Below, one piece after another: positions 43,101-58,100 of a stretch of 64,000 nucleotides of DNA (the first letter of the stretch is position 1; the number at the start of each line of letters is the position of its first letter). This DNA comes from Litoditis marina (taxonomy: Eukaryota > Nematoda > Chromadorea > Rhabditida > Rhabditidae). Where the stretch lies: NCBI GenBank assembly GCA_964036275.1, contig OZ038440.1, positions 5,493,690-5,557,689 of the forward strand, read 5' to 3'. The translations under genes were made by a program, and so were the position numbers. The notes below the pieces were generated by a model. It was given only the letters and a program-made list of their open reading frames with translations. It made no database searches and had not been told where the DNA came from.

Positions 43101-46100
43101 TGTCAAGCGTCCCGATCTGATCAAGAACAGACACAAATCAACGATCTTACGACACATGCGGAAATACAATGTATTCTCACTCATGTTTAACGTGACTAAC
43201 CAAAATACTACTGGTAAAACCCACCTGGGAACCCGGAGAACTTGGCGGAGAACTGCGCGGCCTTTCCTTCGTCGACGACGATTGGTTGAATCTGGGAAGT
43301 GAATCTCGGGGCTTCGTACCGGGGTCCCTCCTCGGCACCCTTTCCAGTCTTAGACAGGTTCACGTTCAAACGGGCCTTGCATCTGGAAACAAAAGAAGAT
43401 GAATAAACACATAAACAATGTTGGTTGCGCTAATTCAAGAAGAGAAAAAAATTACCGGTTATTGTGATACATATGTGTCGTTTGTGAATGAGTTCAAAAT
43501 AAACATGAAATGGGTTATAAACATACTTGAGGTTAAGTTGTGATAACATAGCGTTTCCCTAGATGGGAGCAGAGGACAGTATTCTGACAAAAAAAGTACG
43601 CTGTATTGAGCGTATTATGTGATAACATTGAGATACGGTGTATAGTTTGTTCCACCCACTTATAACCTTCTACAGTAATCTGCTAACACTTCCAGGTCAA
43701 AGTTTACTATATTAGCGTATTCAGAACGCCTCAAAATGTTTATAGTGTCTTCTGCATGTTTACTACTACTAACTCTGAAAATTTGAAACCAAAGTAATGA
43801 CTTTTTCATTGGAAAACACCCCCTTGAATAATTGACGGATTACTGTAGAAGTACATCGATTGGTGAAACAGACTATATGTTTCCATATCCGGCTGTGATT
43901 GTAGTTTGCGTTCATTGCTTTTCGGTTGACATTTGTGAACAAGTGCGCGTATCGAGATCAAACTACAAAAAAGTATGTGACTTACCTAGCTTCTCCAGCC
44001 GGATTCTTGGCCACGCATTCGTAGATTCCTGCATCTTGGGCGAGGGTGCTCTTCAGACTCAACTTATAGGTACCGCCCGAGGCACTCTGCTCGTAGCGAC
44101 CGTCGTTCGGCAGGGGTTGACCGTCCTGAGAGAATACAGGTTATGACAATTCGAAATGAGATAAAACAACATATGTTATTGATTTGAATGACATAATACA
44201 GTCAGTGTATATAGTTTACAATGAAAAGCTTTTGATTGAGTTACCCAGAAATGTTTCCGCCACTTCTCCGCGATTGGCCAGCTAGAAAAACAGTTGGTTG
44301 GTAATTGTGTGAGCTTGGTGATTGTCAACAGAAGACTTCGCACCAGAACAGCCAAGTTTTAGTTTTTACCCTGAATCAACAACCAACAGGTAGAAGCTTT
44401 TCCGTTCGAGCAGCCAAGTTTAGTATTTTTGTAGTATAATTATTGTAGTTTGTACCTTGAACCAGTTGACGACCGGTGCGGGTTCTCCCTTGATGGTGCA
44501 GACGAATTCAGCGGGTCCGTTCTGGGGGATTCGGAGGTCGTTGAGACGGGCGGCGAAGTCGGGCGCCTTTCCCTTGTCAACCGGCGCGGAGAGGTCCAGA
44601 GAGGCCATCGTTTCCGTCTGGAATTAGGTTAATATCTATTTGTAGTTTGTTGGTTAGTTTATCTGAACCAACTCATGTCTGCATATTATCGACTTTTAGT
44701 CTGTAGTTCACTGTTGGAACGTTGCCAACTGAACTGTGACAAGAGCCATGGTTTCCGTCTGCAATGAAATTGTCATCCATTTCTAATTCGTAGTTTAATA
44801 CAAATGCTTTTCTGACTGAATTGTGATTAGATTGTCATGATTTCCGTCCACACCCAGAATAGAATAGTTCATTTTTGTAGTTTGTAGTTTACTATGCTTT
44901 TCTGACCGAATTGTGACATGAAACTGCTCAGTGGCTGCCCACGCCACCAAGTGTAGGTATTATCTTTCTTTCAAAGTGCACTCAACGACGAGTGCTCTTC
45001 ATAATATTAGGTACGGTAACAAAAAGTTTCGCTGTGTCCTACCGTTCCAGCCACATTCTCCAGTCGAGCCATGTACTCTCCGGCATGACTGTTCTCCAGT
45101 CGACCAATCGAGAGCGTTGAACCGGTGTTGGTGGTAGAGATCTGAAAACGTGAATTAAAGAAAGATCAAACTACCCAACAATTGAGCTTAATGGAAATTG
45201 TGTTGTTTTCAAAAGATGAGTCTGAATGTAGTGATAAACTATCACCAAACTTCTCAAACATCGAGAGTTTCCAAAATTAGTTCTCACCATAAAGTGAGTT
45301 GAATGGGGTGTAATTCGGGTCTGAGAATGAACGGTTACCTGTGATCGGAAGGTGCTCTTGATCTCCTTGCCGTCTCGGAACCAGGTCACCTTGATGGGCA
45401 GGGCGCCTTCGAAGGCAACGAAGAACCTAGTAAAAACAATAGTTTGAAAATAAATTTTCACTACAAGCAGATTAGAGGTTTTGAATTACGAACAAGTAAT
45501 CAAAGATTATCTAGCTTTTTACAATGTTGAATCGCAGGTAAACACTTTTTTAGGAAGTTAGGCACGAATGGTTGGTTCGTACATCATCAGCTCACACCCT
45601 AAAAATCTATTAAACAAGCGAACATATAGTGAAGAATACGAACTACAATGTCAAAACTTGTGATGTGTGACTCACTTGCAAGGCTTGCCAACTTCTCCTT
45701 GAATTGGTTTCAGTTGTTGCGAAACTGTGGGAGGAGCCTGTTTGGATTGACCGATCTTGGTGGGTTGAGGCTGAAAATTAGTATATCGGTTTTTGATTAC
45801 AAAAGTTAGTTTTTTTTCAGTATTTACTGTTGAATCGTAAACAAGCCACAGACAACATTACATATCATGCTCAAACAACAACATTGAAACCATGTCAAAC
45901 ATGCCAACAACATAGATCAGGCAACACACACATTTCCATCGTCCAATTATTAAATATCATTCACTTTGTGGCAGAACAGTCAGGTACCACGAGTTTCTCT
46001 GTACATACCACTTTCACATGCTTTCAGACGTCTTTCAACTGTTTGATATTGAAAAAGAAGAGATAGAAATTGGTTTTAGTTGTGGTAGGAAACATTCATT

Positions 46101-49100
46101 TCTGCATGTGCAGTGTGTACACCTGTAAACGTCATTCACTTAATGTTTTTACCAGACTCCATCTCAGAAAAGTTGTTTATTGATAACATGCCCTAGTAAA
46201 CAGACCCGAATAATGTGGAATCCGACGACCCGTTCTCTCGATCTCGGAGAGACCATCTGATATTCCACTCGTTGCACTCCGGACTCCGCGGAGTCTACCG
46301 TCAGATAGTCGCCCGACATGGAGGTCTCGTGGTACGATTCACGATGTTCGCGGTACGTCTGGTACTTTATCTGGTTCTAAAACACAACAACAACAACAAC
46401 AACAACATGCGACACAGACAACAACAATCAACATTCAGCATTCAACATGAATACATACACACACTCATCCTGCTGGTTTGGTATTAACTAACATGTGATA
46501 CTTGAAAGTTTCATTCCGTGCTTTCGATGAATAAGGCTACGAAAATGCGTATCGATTCGCTGATAAAAAGGTGAAAGACTGCATTCACACATGGCAAACT
46601 ATACCCGACATTCATCACATACATTTCCATAAATCAAGTGATTGCTAGAAAGCATGACGATAGGTACAGTTAGTTGGGATGCGACAAATATGATTATTAG
46701 TAGCTGAGTAATATAAGTAAGATTTACACACAGTATGTGTAGGATGAGTATATTAGTCCGAGTGGTTATTATCATGCGTAATATAGATATTGATCATCAG
46801 TCTCTGATCTACCGCAATACCTTGTTGCTGATGGTGCTCTCCTCAATCACGGTCTTCTGTACAGGGGGCGTGTCCTTGAGCGGCTTGGCATCTACCTTGA
46901 ATCCTTCATGGGCGCCCTCTTTCTTGGGAGCAAACTTGGTCTAAAAGGGGGAAAGGGGTGATATTGGTGGTATAAAGAGGGGAAAACGGGTCATTATATC
47001 AACCTAAAAGGGAAAAATGGTGATACGTATTGTGAAAATGGGGAAAACCGTGAAATTAGCCGAAGCGTGGTTCTAAAACAGCTGTAAAACGTTGTAGACA
47101 GCGTCGAGTGTACCAATCGAATGTTCTTTCTCTGTCTGCGTCTCTCCGGCGTGGTGCGAAAAACCAACGTTATTTACCGTTCTCACCAAACTCCAATCGT
47201 TTATGAGGGATAGTATAGGTTTGAATGATGATTCAAGATGACACATTCGGTTTGGTGGTGATAGGTGTTTGTGATTTTCAAGGTGAATAAATTATCGTGT
47301 AATAGGGAAGCATTTTTAAAGCAATAAAAACGGGTGATGGAGCGGGATGTGTCCTTAATGTACTGATCGTGAAATAGGGATCAAATGCAACTCTAATATG
47401 TTCTGTGCAATGTTAGCAAAATTACACAGAACAATATATCATTAAAAAGGACTATATTAATAATATCTGAATAACTAACCTTCAGCTGTACTTGTTCTTT
47501 GTGTACAACGGCCTCTTCCTTGGGCACCTCTGGTCCCTGTTCGACGGACCTTATTTTGGCCTTATCTTCGGCAATCTTCACTCGAGCACCGCCATCCACC
47601 TGCAGAATACATAATTTAATTATGTTTTCAATTTCATTTTTCAATTTCATGTTTTCGAACAGTAGCTATAGAAGCTAGCTCTGTGAACGAGAAACTATAG
47701 TGAAGTCTTGAATATGCGCTTTCTAAGTTTTATGTGACAATTCAAGTTGATGCAAGAAGTTGAATTCGAATTCCAGTTTTATCCAGTTTTGACCTACAAG
47801 TATTTTTTTTTACCTCGGAGGCTCGCTTCGGCTTGGCGATCTTCAGTTTGATTTGATCTCTAGCGGGAACGTCCAACTCTTTGGGTGGAGAAGGAAGACG
47901 GTTTTTGAATCTGGAAATATCAAATATGTTCAAAATTGGCGAAAATAAACACCAGATCATACTAATCTGTAGGATTGCGCATACAAAAAGTAGCTAAGAC
48001 GAACGTTAGAGAAAAAAATATTCAACGTGATCTGATACTAAATACCTTTCATAGAGAATCATTAAATGTCGGACCTTTACGAATACTAGTTAACATACAA
48101 GTTGAGGTCAGGCTATGATTTAAATGCGTATTGATTTTGCTCGCCTTGACCAACCTCTGTTCGACGTTGCCCAATTTGGCTCCGCCCTCTGCCCATCCGG
48201 GCTTCTCCCATTGAGATTCTTCCTTCTCGATGGATGGAATGTTCTTCAAGTTCACCTGAAAAAGGGATGGAGTTGCTAGGAGATCTTCCACTTCGGCTAT
48301 GAATAGTTTCCTCATAATCTTTGATTGTTTTCCGTATAGGCCAATGTCATTTGTAACCAATGTCAAATGTAACCACCAATAATGAAATAAAACGGAATCA
48401 TGTATCAAACTTCCGAGTGAAGTAAAACGGAACTCTTATCCATCTTGGGCACACTTGAAGTTCGATGGTTACATTTGACGGCGGTTACGTCATGGTTACA
48501 TTTGACGCCGGTTACAATTGATATTGGCCTTCCGTACAAGTTGTATTTAGTAAGAGTTTTAAAATCGAGTTCAAGCATACAATATATTCGGTATTGGCTG
48601 TCCATTTTCAGGTTAGAAGGTTCTCTGTCAAAAAATCACATAAACGATCAGAACTTTTAATTTTTTCTTACAAGAAACTAGAGCACGGTCGTTTTGATTA
48701 TAAAACACATCAAAAAGTTATATACACAGTACGGTCGTGTATGTTGTAAGAATGACGACTATGTTCTCACCTTCTCCAATCCTTCCTGAGGTGGCTCGTA
48801 TTTGGTGGTCTTGCCAGCCTTCAACTGGACTGGTTCCAGCTCCATCAGTTTGTACTGCTGTTTCGGGGTTTCCACCTACAATTATAAACATTTTCTATTT
48901 TGATAGGCGGTTGGCATGATCAATGTATTCTTTGGTCGACACACACATCAGAAAGTTTCACAGAATCGTTTCACTTCTGAATTGATTTAGCTGGTAGAAC
49001 TCTAGAAACTACGACTGATTTTTGAACTAGTCATTTATGCTCATGCTCCCTTTTGAGAGCTCTTCTGAATAGTTTCATTGACCAACCAAACTTTCTGGAG

Positions 49101-52100
49101 ATTATTGAATATTTCAATCAAAACTTACATATGCGAGTTGGTCGTAGAACTGATCGTCTCTGGGTCGAGTGAACTTCTGGAGAAGTTCTTCCGTCTCCAG
49201 GGGCTCCAGAGGAGATTTTGCTCTGAAATTTCAGTTAAATAAAGTAATCAAAAAATTACTCCTTGAATACTTTATTAAAACTAAATGTCTAAATGTAAAT
49301 GTAGGAATGTCTCAGATGTTTGATGATTAGTCTATGACTTTTTGTTCTATTCAGGGACAAACCAACTACTTTAGACCTGTAGAAGTGAGTGGCTGTTGCT
49401 CTCAACTCTTCAAAAATGGAAGCACTATCAGCACATGCGTACTAATTTTGCGTTTTATTGCTATTCAGAAATGGAACGTAATTCGTGCATGTTCGTACCT
49501 TTCAACGTGCATCAACTTCTGTGCATCCGGCTTGGGTGCAGCATCGAAGGCCTCTCCCAGAGTTCCGCGAGTTTCCTGGAAAAGTGAACAGTTTTATCGA
49601 TTCATTCTTCATTATTTTCATGTTTTCGGAAGTTTTTCAAGTCCAACAGCGCTGAAATAAAAAACAAACTTATAAGGCGAAAAAGTTTTGAAAAGTTCTT
49701 CTATAACAAACAGTTTAGGCGCCTCGTAGTTTGAAATAAATCATCTTTGATGGGTTTTATTACCCATAAAAGCATTGTATCCCGTTTCAAATGTTCTGTG
49801 GTACACCTTACAACTACTCAACCTACCTTCTGCCACAACTGTTCTCTCTGTTGAAGTTCATTGCTGGTCTTCAACTGGGCTGGGCGGAGCTTAGTTTGAC
49901 GGAAATCGTCGGTCTGTAATTAGGAAATTGTATGATTCACTGCCGAATCTCAACGCTGAAGTTTTCTAACGAAAAAAGTCCTATAAATTCCTAAAAAGTA
50001 TCTTTAATCTATCGAAAATCGCTACCAACTGTAACTGGGCTATAACTGTGGTAGTTCGACATTTAACAGTTGTGATAGAACAAGTTAATAAAATATATAC
50101 ATAGATTAGAGTATAGAAAATGAAATAGATAGATAGTAGTAGATTCGATATTGTGACAATAGGATTGAAAAACCTACCTGGAAAATGTCAAGGGTGGCGC
50201 TGGAGAGTACTTCTCCCTCCGAGTTCTTGGCTATAGCCACCACCTCGCCCGCATCCGAAATGCGACACTTGCTGATCGTCAGGTAGTGCAGACCGTCAAA
50301 GTTCAACTTGTAACGGTGACCCTGAAAGTGATGGAATACAAGAAAACTTCCCCGAATAGAAAATTTCTGATTCAATTATAGAGAAAAATTTGTTAGAAAG
50401 TATTGGGAATCATACGCCCGAATTCTGTGTGTTGCCACCAGCTCAATTCACACACTGTCGCTTACTGAAACCGATAGAAGATTCGAAACATGGTCAAACT
50501 ATAACTTCAAAATCATTAGAGTCGGTTTTTCGCTCTAGTTACTTTCAACCTACGAACACTAGTTGTAAAGGCGGAGACCGCAGAGAATATTTCCAGCATG
50601 CAAGATGACAGTTGAGGAATTCCTTCAACTTTGACTCACGTGAAGTGCTTGATTTCCGTTGATATACCAGGTGACCTTGGCACGTGGGTTTCCAACCACG
50701 GCACACTCGAATCTCGCTGGAGCGTTCTCGTTCACCTAGAAGTTACGTTAGATGGATATTATTTGGATGTTGCACGATGATAAAATCGGTATAAGTGTTG
50801 CATGAGTTCTGTTTTGAACTTCATAAGGTGGCAACTCTACCTGGAGATTTCTCAGTGGGATCGTGAACTGGGGAGGCTGCTTCTGACGCACTTGATGTTG
50901 CTGACCAGCACCCGACCTGGAAAAAGTTTCGAGAATAGTTTATTTGCTCTCTCCCTCTCTCTCTCCCTCCCTCTCTCTCTCTCTCTCTCTTTCCTTCTTT
51001 CTCTCGCTCTCAACATCTCTTCAGAAAGATAAGGGTTTTTTTCTGTTTTCATATACTAATAATACGAATATAATAATAAAATAAGAAGGTAATCGTACCA
51101 GTGAAGTTTGTTGCTGTCCTTCTTGACAGACTTGACCAGCATGCCCTGAGGCATCTGACTCTCCGTGATGACGTGCGAGGCACCCTGGCAGGCCAGATTG
51201 GCGCTCACCATTGCTTGGCCTGAAAATTTACAATGAAATTCAGACTGCATAGTATTGAATTGAATCAATTTATGTCATTTTGTTTGAACTTTCACCTCTT
51301 TTCCCACTGATTTTGGATAGAAACATATTTTCAATCTCCACAACAATATCTTATATGTTCATCTTATATGGACTGGTCGAATGTGTTAAAATGGAATTAT
51401 ACAGTGTAATTTGAAGCTGGCTTTTCCTAATGAGCCTTAGTGAGGAGTATTTGTTTTTTTCACATGTACACGTCTCGCATGAGTAATTAATCACCCGTTA
51501 AACGCAAGTGAATACACGTCTCCTGTGAATAAATACACTTTTCACGTAGATGAATACACGTATCACGTAAGTACCAACGAACCATGTCTGTTGGTGGCCA
51601 CACAGTGGTACTCTCCGGTGTCATCTGGTAGCGCGTAGAGCACATCGAGACAAGCGAAACCGAAGTCCAGGGTGGAACGGAAACGGTGTCCTGAAAATAA
51701 AAATATATTTTGTGAAAATATGATTTCGCTCCGAAATGTTGGTTGTATAAATTATCTTTCTTGTTATAAAAAAGTAGCAACTCAAAATCTCAGACCTCTA
51801 TCCGTCATGGTTTTTTTTCGATTTCTCTACTGCTTCCAATCATGCTTATTATAAGGGTTACATTGTTGGAATTAGGGTAAATGCTGCTGGTTCTTGTAGA
51901 ATTTCATTAGTATATGTTAGATAATTTTAGTTTTTATTATAAAAACTCACCAAGCAGTACTGGTTGTTTGTTCTTGTACCATTCGACCTTCATGTAGGGG
52001 TCGTTGATGGGGGCTACTTGAGTCTCGAACCGGCAGAATTCACCCTCCAACACACCAATACTCTGCATCGGAGATTTGAACTCGGGAGCTCTGAAAATTT

Positions 52101-55100
52101 GAATGTTCAAAATTTTCTAATCTCAATAATTTTGTTAACATTGTAAATGTGAGATCTAACTATGACATACAAAATTGAACACGTCTGTACTCTGCATCGT
52201 TGAGTTCGGAAGCTATGAAATGCAAGTACTCGAAATTCCAATTCCCTATTGAAACAAAAATGATTAGCACATAGTACATTCGAGATCAAATCACAAATTA
52301 CAAACTCTGAAACATGAGACCCAGGTACTTACACAGCAAAAATACAGAAGTACAGTATGCTCACGCTGTACTTCAGATCACGACCAAATGGGATTAAATC
52401 TTGCGTTGGGAACATTCAATGAAAATATTTCTTTTTATAGATAGTTTATAACAGCTGTTGTTAGGATTGCTATCGGTTCTTATTCAGTTCTCACCTCTTC
52501 TGATGTTCATCGTAGGCGTCCTCTGCCTTCAGATGAAGGACCCCGGAGGAATGTTGTCGGAAGTGCGACTCCAGATTCTCCTGGTGGTCGCCGTGAGCCT
52601 GAGATCCGTAGTCCAGAGATGGGCGCGACAGAACCTGGAGTACGTACAGTTTGCCGAAAACCGAATTAAAATAAAGAATATTCGTTATGATACTAACCTT
52701 TTCTGAAATTAAAATCAGCCCTTAGAGTGTATCACTTCGTAACATTTAATTACTCTTGTGAAAATATATATCTTAGTGTAGTACGGTTTTCAATTAGTGT
52801 ACTTGTCAAATAGTAGTATATTCATAATTTCGATAGTCGTAGTCTAATTCTGCCGATGACCTACCGTGATATGGGTGAGGGTGCGGGCCTCTCCCTTGGA
52901 ATTGGAGGCAACTAGTTCGTAGTCTCCGTTATCCTCAGGGTACGCGTACAGAATGTCAAGAGACACAAATCCAAACTCGAAAGTTGGTTTGAATCTGGAA
53001 AAAAAGATAAATAGAGAAAAATGTAGGCCAAAGTCCAGATTTATTACTTCGGTGGTATACAAAGGAGGGAAACTCGCGTGAACCAAATTATAGTTGGTGT
53101 GTACTAAGCATATAAAATGAATTTTCGCTCGTGTCCGACACTTTGTCACTCACTGAGTAACGAGCGAGTCATCTGAAAGTTTCCACTCGTCTGGAGAGGC
53201 TCAATTTGCATTTTTCATACTCTTTTTCTGATCGTTTCGAATTGAAATGTTTCAGTCAAACACCAAATGCGTTGTGAAACTAATGGTGAAATCATGAGTC
53301 TACCTGCTGGCTTCCGGCAGCGGTGCTCCGTTTCTGAGCCATTCCACCTTCAGTTGAGGGTCGTTGATGGGGGTCACACGGCATTCCAGATGCACCGAAT
53401 CTCCCTCCTGAATAAACATCTGGTAAGTTTGCTGATTTAGAGGTTCTATATTCAAACACTGTTTATAACCTATTTGTAAACTGTAAAATGATCACAAAAA
53501 CCCTCACTATCATCAACGTTTCCACAAATTTCATATTTCTTCATCATATTTACTACTTAGACGTGAAAGATCCGGTTTAGTTTCAACACATTGTGTAATG
53601 AATACTTGATTTCCTATTGTTTACGTAAGTACGTGAATTTCCGTGAAACTTCATGTTTGGATTGGAACACTAACCAGTGTTCCGTCGATGGTCTCCACGA
53701 GCGGCTGTACCACCATGGGAGCGTCGATCTGGGTCAACGACTCGACGGTGATGTTACCAACTGTCTCAGCGGAACCCTGAAAAATAAACGTCTGTATTGG
53801 TGAGAAATATGTGAGATGCTAAAAATGATGTATTCAAACTTTACAGTACTGAGTTTGTATGAAAATTGAGTTTCCAGAATGAGAAAGCTAGACGTCACAC
53901 TTAATCACGTGTGAACATGATAAGAATATTAACGTGTGTTGACAATCCACTGATTAGAGTATGAAGATATATTTTTGTACCTTGGAGTTGGTGGCAATGC
54001 ACTTGTACTCTCCGTTGTCGGCAGAGATCAGGTGCTTGATCAGAAGAGTAGCCACTCCGAATTCGTTGGAGCACGAAATTCTAGAATTGAATGAGTGAAA
54101 TTGTTTTGTAAAACAGAAACAAGGATATAAAAACATAATTCCTACACCCACCGGTTGAAAAGCTTGAGAAACTGAAAAAAGAAAATACGCTAGAAGCTTG
54201 CGACCCAAACGAGCTGAACGAGATTTTATGTGATTAAAGGAGACCGGAACACAACTTGAGCAGAGGTTTTGTGTTGGGCTGTTTTTCACATCAGAGAGCA
54301 CAAATAACTCTTATATTAGTTTGATCGGTTCACGTGACATTCACATGACAATGCCGCGCGACACGCAACGCGTCCAATCAGAGGTAGGATACAGCAGCTT
54401 TACGAGAAACCATGTTGCTCTCCGGTCTCCTTTAAGAAAATAACCGAATTGTAGTTCATGAAGCTTCTCACAATCTCACCTGTTGGAATAGGGGATAGGA
54501 TGTCCGTTGTGTTGCCATTCCACCCTGAGACTGGGGTCTCCGATGGGCTCCAGAACGCAGACGAAGGCGGTTGCCTCCGCCTCGTTCATCTGAATAGAAG
54601 ACATTGGAACAGCTTATGAAACGTGCGTTGAGTTTATTACAACGAGTATCCTTTTCTGAACAACTGTTTTCTCGAATTTGGAGAAAACGTTAATTGTGAT
54701 CCTCAAAAATACATAACACAGACTACTAGTTAGTAGTTACCGACCAACTAATCAGCAACTGAAATTCGTAATGTTTCACAAGAACTATTCAGTCTACACG
54801 CATAACTATTTTGAATAATTGCTTACTACCAGTTAGTTCCCGCGAGCTCTTAACAGCACGCGCATTTATTACCAGCTCGCACATCGGACATTACTCTTTA
54901 GCTTCGGAGCACATCAACTGTTTCTGCCAGTCACCGGGAATAAGTTGCCATGGATCACATTTCCCCCTTACCGTTCCCATGTCGACCAACTGTTGCGAGA
55001 ATGAGGGTGCATCGTATTCGATGGCGGGCAGGTTCAACTCCTCCTTGGGGCGATGGATCCAGTCCTCCAACTCGTTGATTCTCTCCTTCCTCTCCGCAGG

Positions 55101-58100
55101 GGATTGCCATTCGTAGGACACTCCGCTGGTACCCACGACCTGGAAATCAAACGGAATGAGGTTAAAGGGGCCGTTCCTCTTTAATTTGGAGGTCTGGGCT
55201 GATTAATCGATGTTGTTAACATTAAAAAATCACAATCAGTCATCTAGGTCTCAACGTCCTGTTTTGCTCCGTGTTCGCAAAAATGCGGCGCGACCACGCG
55301 CACGTACATACACCGCCGAGTTCACCTACGTACAAAATTTTCAAAATGTTTACAAAAATACAAAACCATTTTCAAAACATTGCCAAAATCACCACAATCA
55401 AAGCTGTGACAGAGGATTTGTAGATATCATGAAAACAACAAAGCAATGAGAGTTCAAGGGTTGCTACATTACAGTAACTCAAATTTTGTTGGCTTCTAAT
55501 TTGCTCCGAAATCATGTGGTTTTCTGTATTTTCTAAATATAACGTGTGAAACGTTCATCTCGAAACTGAACAAATGACTTTTTTCATTTACCTACATTAC
55601 ACATTATAGAGGTAGGGTCCCTTTAAGTAGAGATAGATCACTCTTTACATGTCTCTATTCGTTTTTCTCTGATAAATAGTTGCGAAAAGCGGTAAATGAC
55701 GTGAACCTCCCATTTAAATATTTGTCTTATCTTCTTTCTCTCTTCTTTTCTGTAAACCTTATCTTCTCTTCTTCTTCTTCGTTCTCACACTCTCTCATAC
55801 ACATTTTGTACACGATTCTCTTTCTCGCCCGTTTCATATCTCGAACACATTTCCCAAATCTTGCCCTGATCTCGCAGTCCACTTCCGCAGTTCCGTTGTC
55901 GTTGGTGGCGCGGCAAGTCCATTTGCCAGTATCTTGGGGTTCAGCCGGAGACAGCTCCAGCACCACGAAACCGAAGTCGTGAATCATCTTAATAGATTCG
56001 TATGAATATCATCCATCAAACCACCATCTACACTCATCAAGATCATTTTTTTTGTTGTATTTACATTTACATCGAAACCAAAACCAAAAGAATGGTCAAC
56101 ACTATGTTTAGAACTGTTATGGACTCTGAAGGTGGTTGACAATGATGAGTTTCATCAATTGATTTGGAACGTACCTTCATTCGGTTGGAGTGTTTCACCG
56201 GGTTCCCGTCGTGGAACCATTCGATCTTCAGTCTCGGGTCGGCCACGGGTTCTACCTGGACCTCCATGTGGGCCTGTTGACCCTCCACCAGCTCGGGTGG
56301 TGACTGGAAAACGTAGAATGATATAAACAAGTTATAAACATTTTGACAAATAGTTCTTAGTTTTCGACTCTGAAATGGATAACGTACAAAAGCTTCAGCG
56401 TATTGTTTAGAAGTTTGGATGAATCGCCTGACTTAACATATAGTTTTTTTCAATGTTTTTAGACTATGACAACCCATTAAAAAACTTTGCAATTTTAATT
56501 GTTTCTCTTCACCTCCAAGTAAAATGTTCTTCTGCACAAATTCACCCTCTAAATTGCCAGTTAATGTTGTGAACTTTGACAAAACTAACCGCCAAACTGC
56601 TGGTGAACCTCGGTGCTCCATGGTCGATGGCGGCAGCGTCTGCGGGCGCTGGACGCGGCGCCTCGATCTCAGCGATCCTGGCGCCGGCGCCAGCCATGCG
56701 CTCAGGCAGCTGTGACTGGCTGATGATTCTTTCCTTCGGAGAACAAGACAGACGGGTGCTGGTGACAGCCTCTCCGACCTGCAAATGATCAGATTAGATG
56801 CTTAGATCAAAACCGATAGAAAAAAGTTATTATAACGGTTAAAATAACCTTAGATACTGATAAGTAGATCAAACCTACGATAACTACATAGAATTGTGCC
56901 GCACAATAGTTCGGAATGTACATAACTTTGACTTAATATGACTTTTCGATAGAAATGTCATGATAGATTCTGATTCGGGAACAAAACATTGTTTCAATTA
57001 GTTTTGTCATTTGTGGTTTGCTCACCTTGTTGACAGCTCTGCAGGTGTACTCTCCGCTGTCTTCCGGATAAACCGGACTGATCTCGAGGACAACGATTCC
57101 GAAGTCGTTGATGGCCTTCACGCGGGATCCCGTCTTCAACGGACGACCGTCCAGATACCATTGAACCTGAAAATTCGGGAAGTTCATTAATTTTTTTTAT
57201 TTGGATTTTTTAATTTGGATCCGAAAAAAACATGTTTTGGAAATTTGAAGTAAAAATAGATGATGCAGCCGCGTAGAGCGTTGAACGTACACAAATTCAG
57301 TAATCCGAATTCCAACATTTCGTTTCTCTTCTTTTTTGATTCCAGTTACTAGTGAAGCCAGTCATAAAAAGTTATTTGAGAAAGCTGAGATAAATTTGAT
57401 CACACTGGTAAGCCAACAAAATTGTAGTCTGACCTGTAGTTTGTTGTCATTGATTGGTTCGTATTTGGCAGTGAAGTGAGCTCTGTCTCCCTCCGCACAC
57501 TCAACCGGGGCGGAAAGTGGCTCAATGAACACCGGCATGGCCTCCTGGAAATGTCAGTTCATATTCATTGCCAAAGGAAATACACAGGTATACGGTAACT
57601 CTGATTTTTGCTGTGTTTGAGCACCAAGCTCATTTTATTAATGATGTCGCTCGGCAGATGGCTGCAGCTGTCATTTGGCCGTATGTAAACAAGAAATCAG
57701 CACTCAAAAAGATTAAGTTATGAGAAATTCTTGTTATACTACACTTATATTTTGTGCTTAAATGGGATTCTCCCAAATATTACCGGCTGGCAAGTTTAGT
57801 TCTTAACAATGACAAGCTTTTTAATCGTAATATTTTTAATTCGATACCTTGAATTCGTCGGGGATCTCCTCTGGACGACGATGCAGATTCTCCTCCAGAA
57901 CCTCGACGGCCTTCGCCTTCTGGTCATTCTGGAAGGACATAGAAATCAGATTTATAGCAACAGTAACAAATAACACTATTCTTATAAGGCAACTGTTTCA
58001 GCAGTGTATCAGAAATGTAATAGAGAGTAGCACATGACGACAAGCTTTTATGAGCAACAAAAACGTATGTTTCTTTGTTTTCGTTTTGCTTGAAAAGCTA

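Larger units (their letters stand above)
40161..45770 (-). other. kettin block 4: Ig domains 11-14 and carboxy terminus
   Basis: Exons: 45676-45770, 45339-45426, 45043-45141, 44456-44617, 43986-44125, 43225-43382, 42933-42991, 42649-42778, 42081-42203, 41343-41443, 40927-41053 and 40161-40249. Domains 12 (FVCTI, YECVA) and 14 (FVCEV, YACSI) have both cysteines, 11 has one and 13 has none. The final exon follows CTTCCAG and encodes TIGSPDDRGYGVPEF...AEHIG. An extra phase-symmetric exon lies at 41820-41867. Confidence 0.85.
50178..55139 (-). other. kettin block 2: Ig domains 7-10
   Basis: Exons: 54972-55139, 54480-54589, 53981-54080, 53675-53776, 53304-53407, 52865-52994, 52495-52634, 51951-52090, 51583-51690, 51099-51219, 50841-50916, 50640-50735 and 50178-50321. 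Domain 7 has both cysteines (FVCVLE, YKCIA). Domain 8 keeps only the B-strand one (LECRV), domain 9 only the F-strand one (YHCVA), and domain 10 only the B-strand one (FECAVV). The linker between 8 and 9 is unusual: LSRPSLDYGSQAHGDHQENL, rich in His and Gln, with no RIQ-LE motif. Confidence 0.88.

Noticed and set aside
44236..44281. Candidate short kettin exon LANRGEVAETF
   Set aside because: Good acceptor, but exit phase does not match exon 43986-44125, while exon 44456-44617 joins that exon directly (WFK/DGQPLP) as a normal Ig strand.
46215..46487. 90-codon plus ORF with GGLVVRFTMFAVRLVLY
   Set aside because: Antisense of kettin exon 46206-46376; ends in a CAA microsatellite. The minus reading is in phase at both ends.
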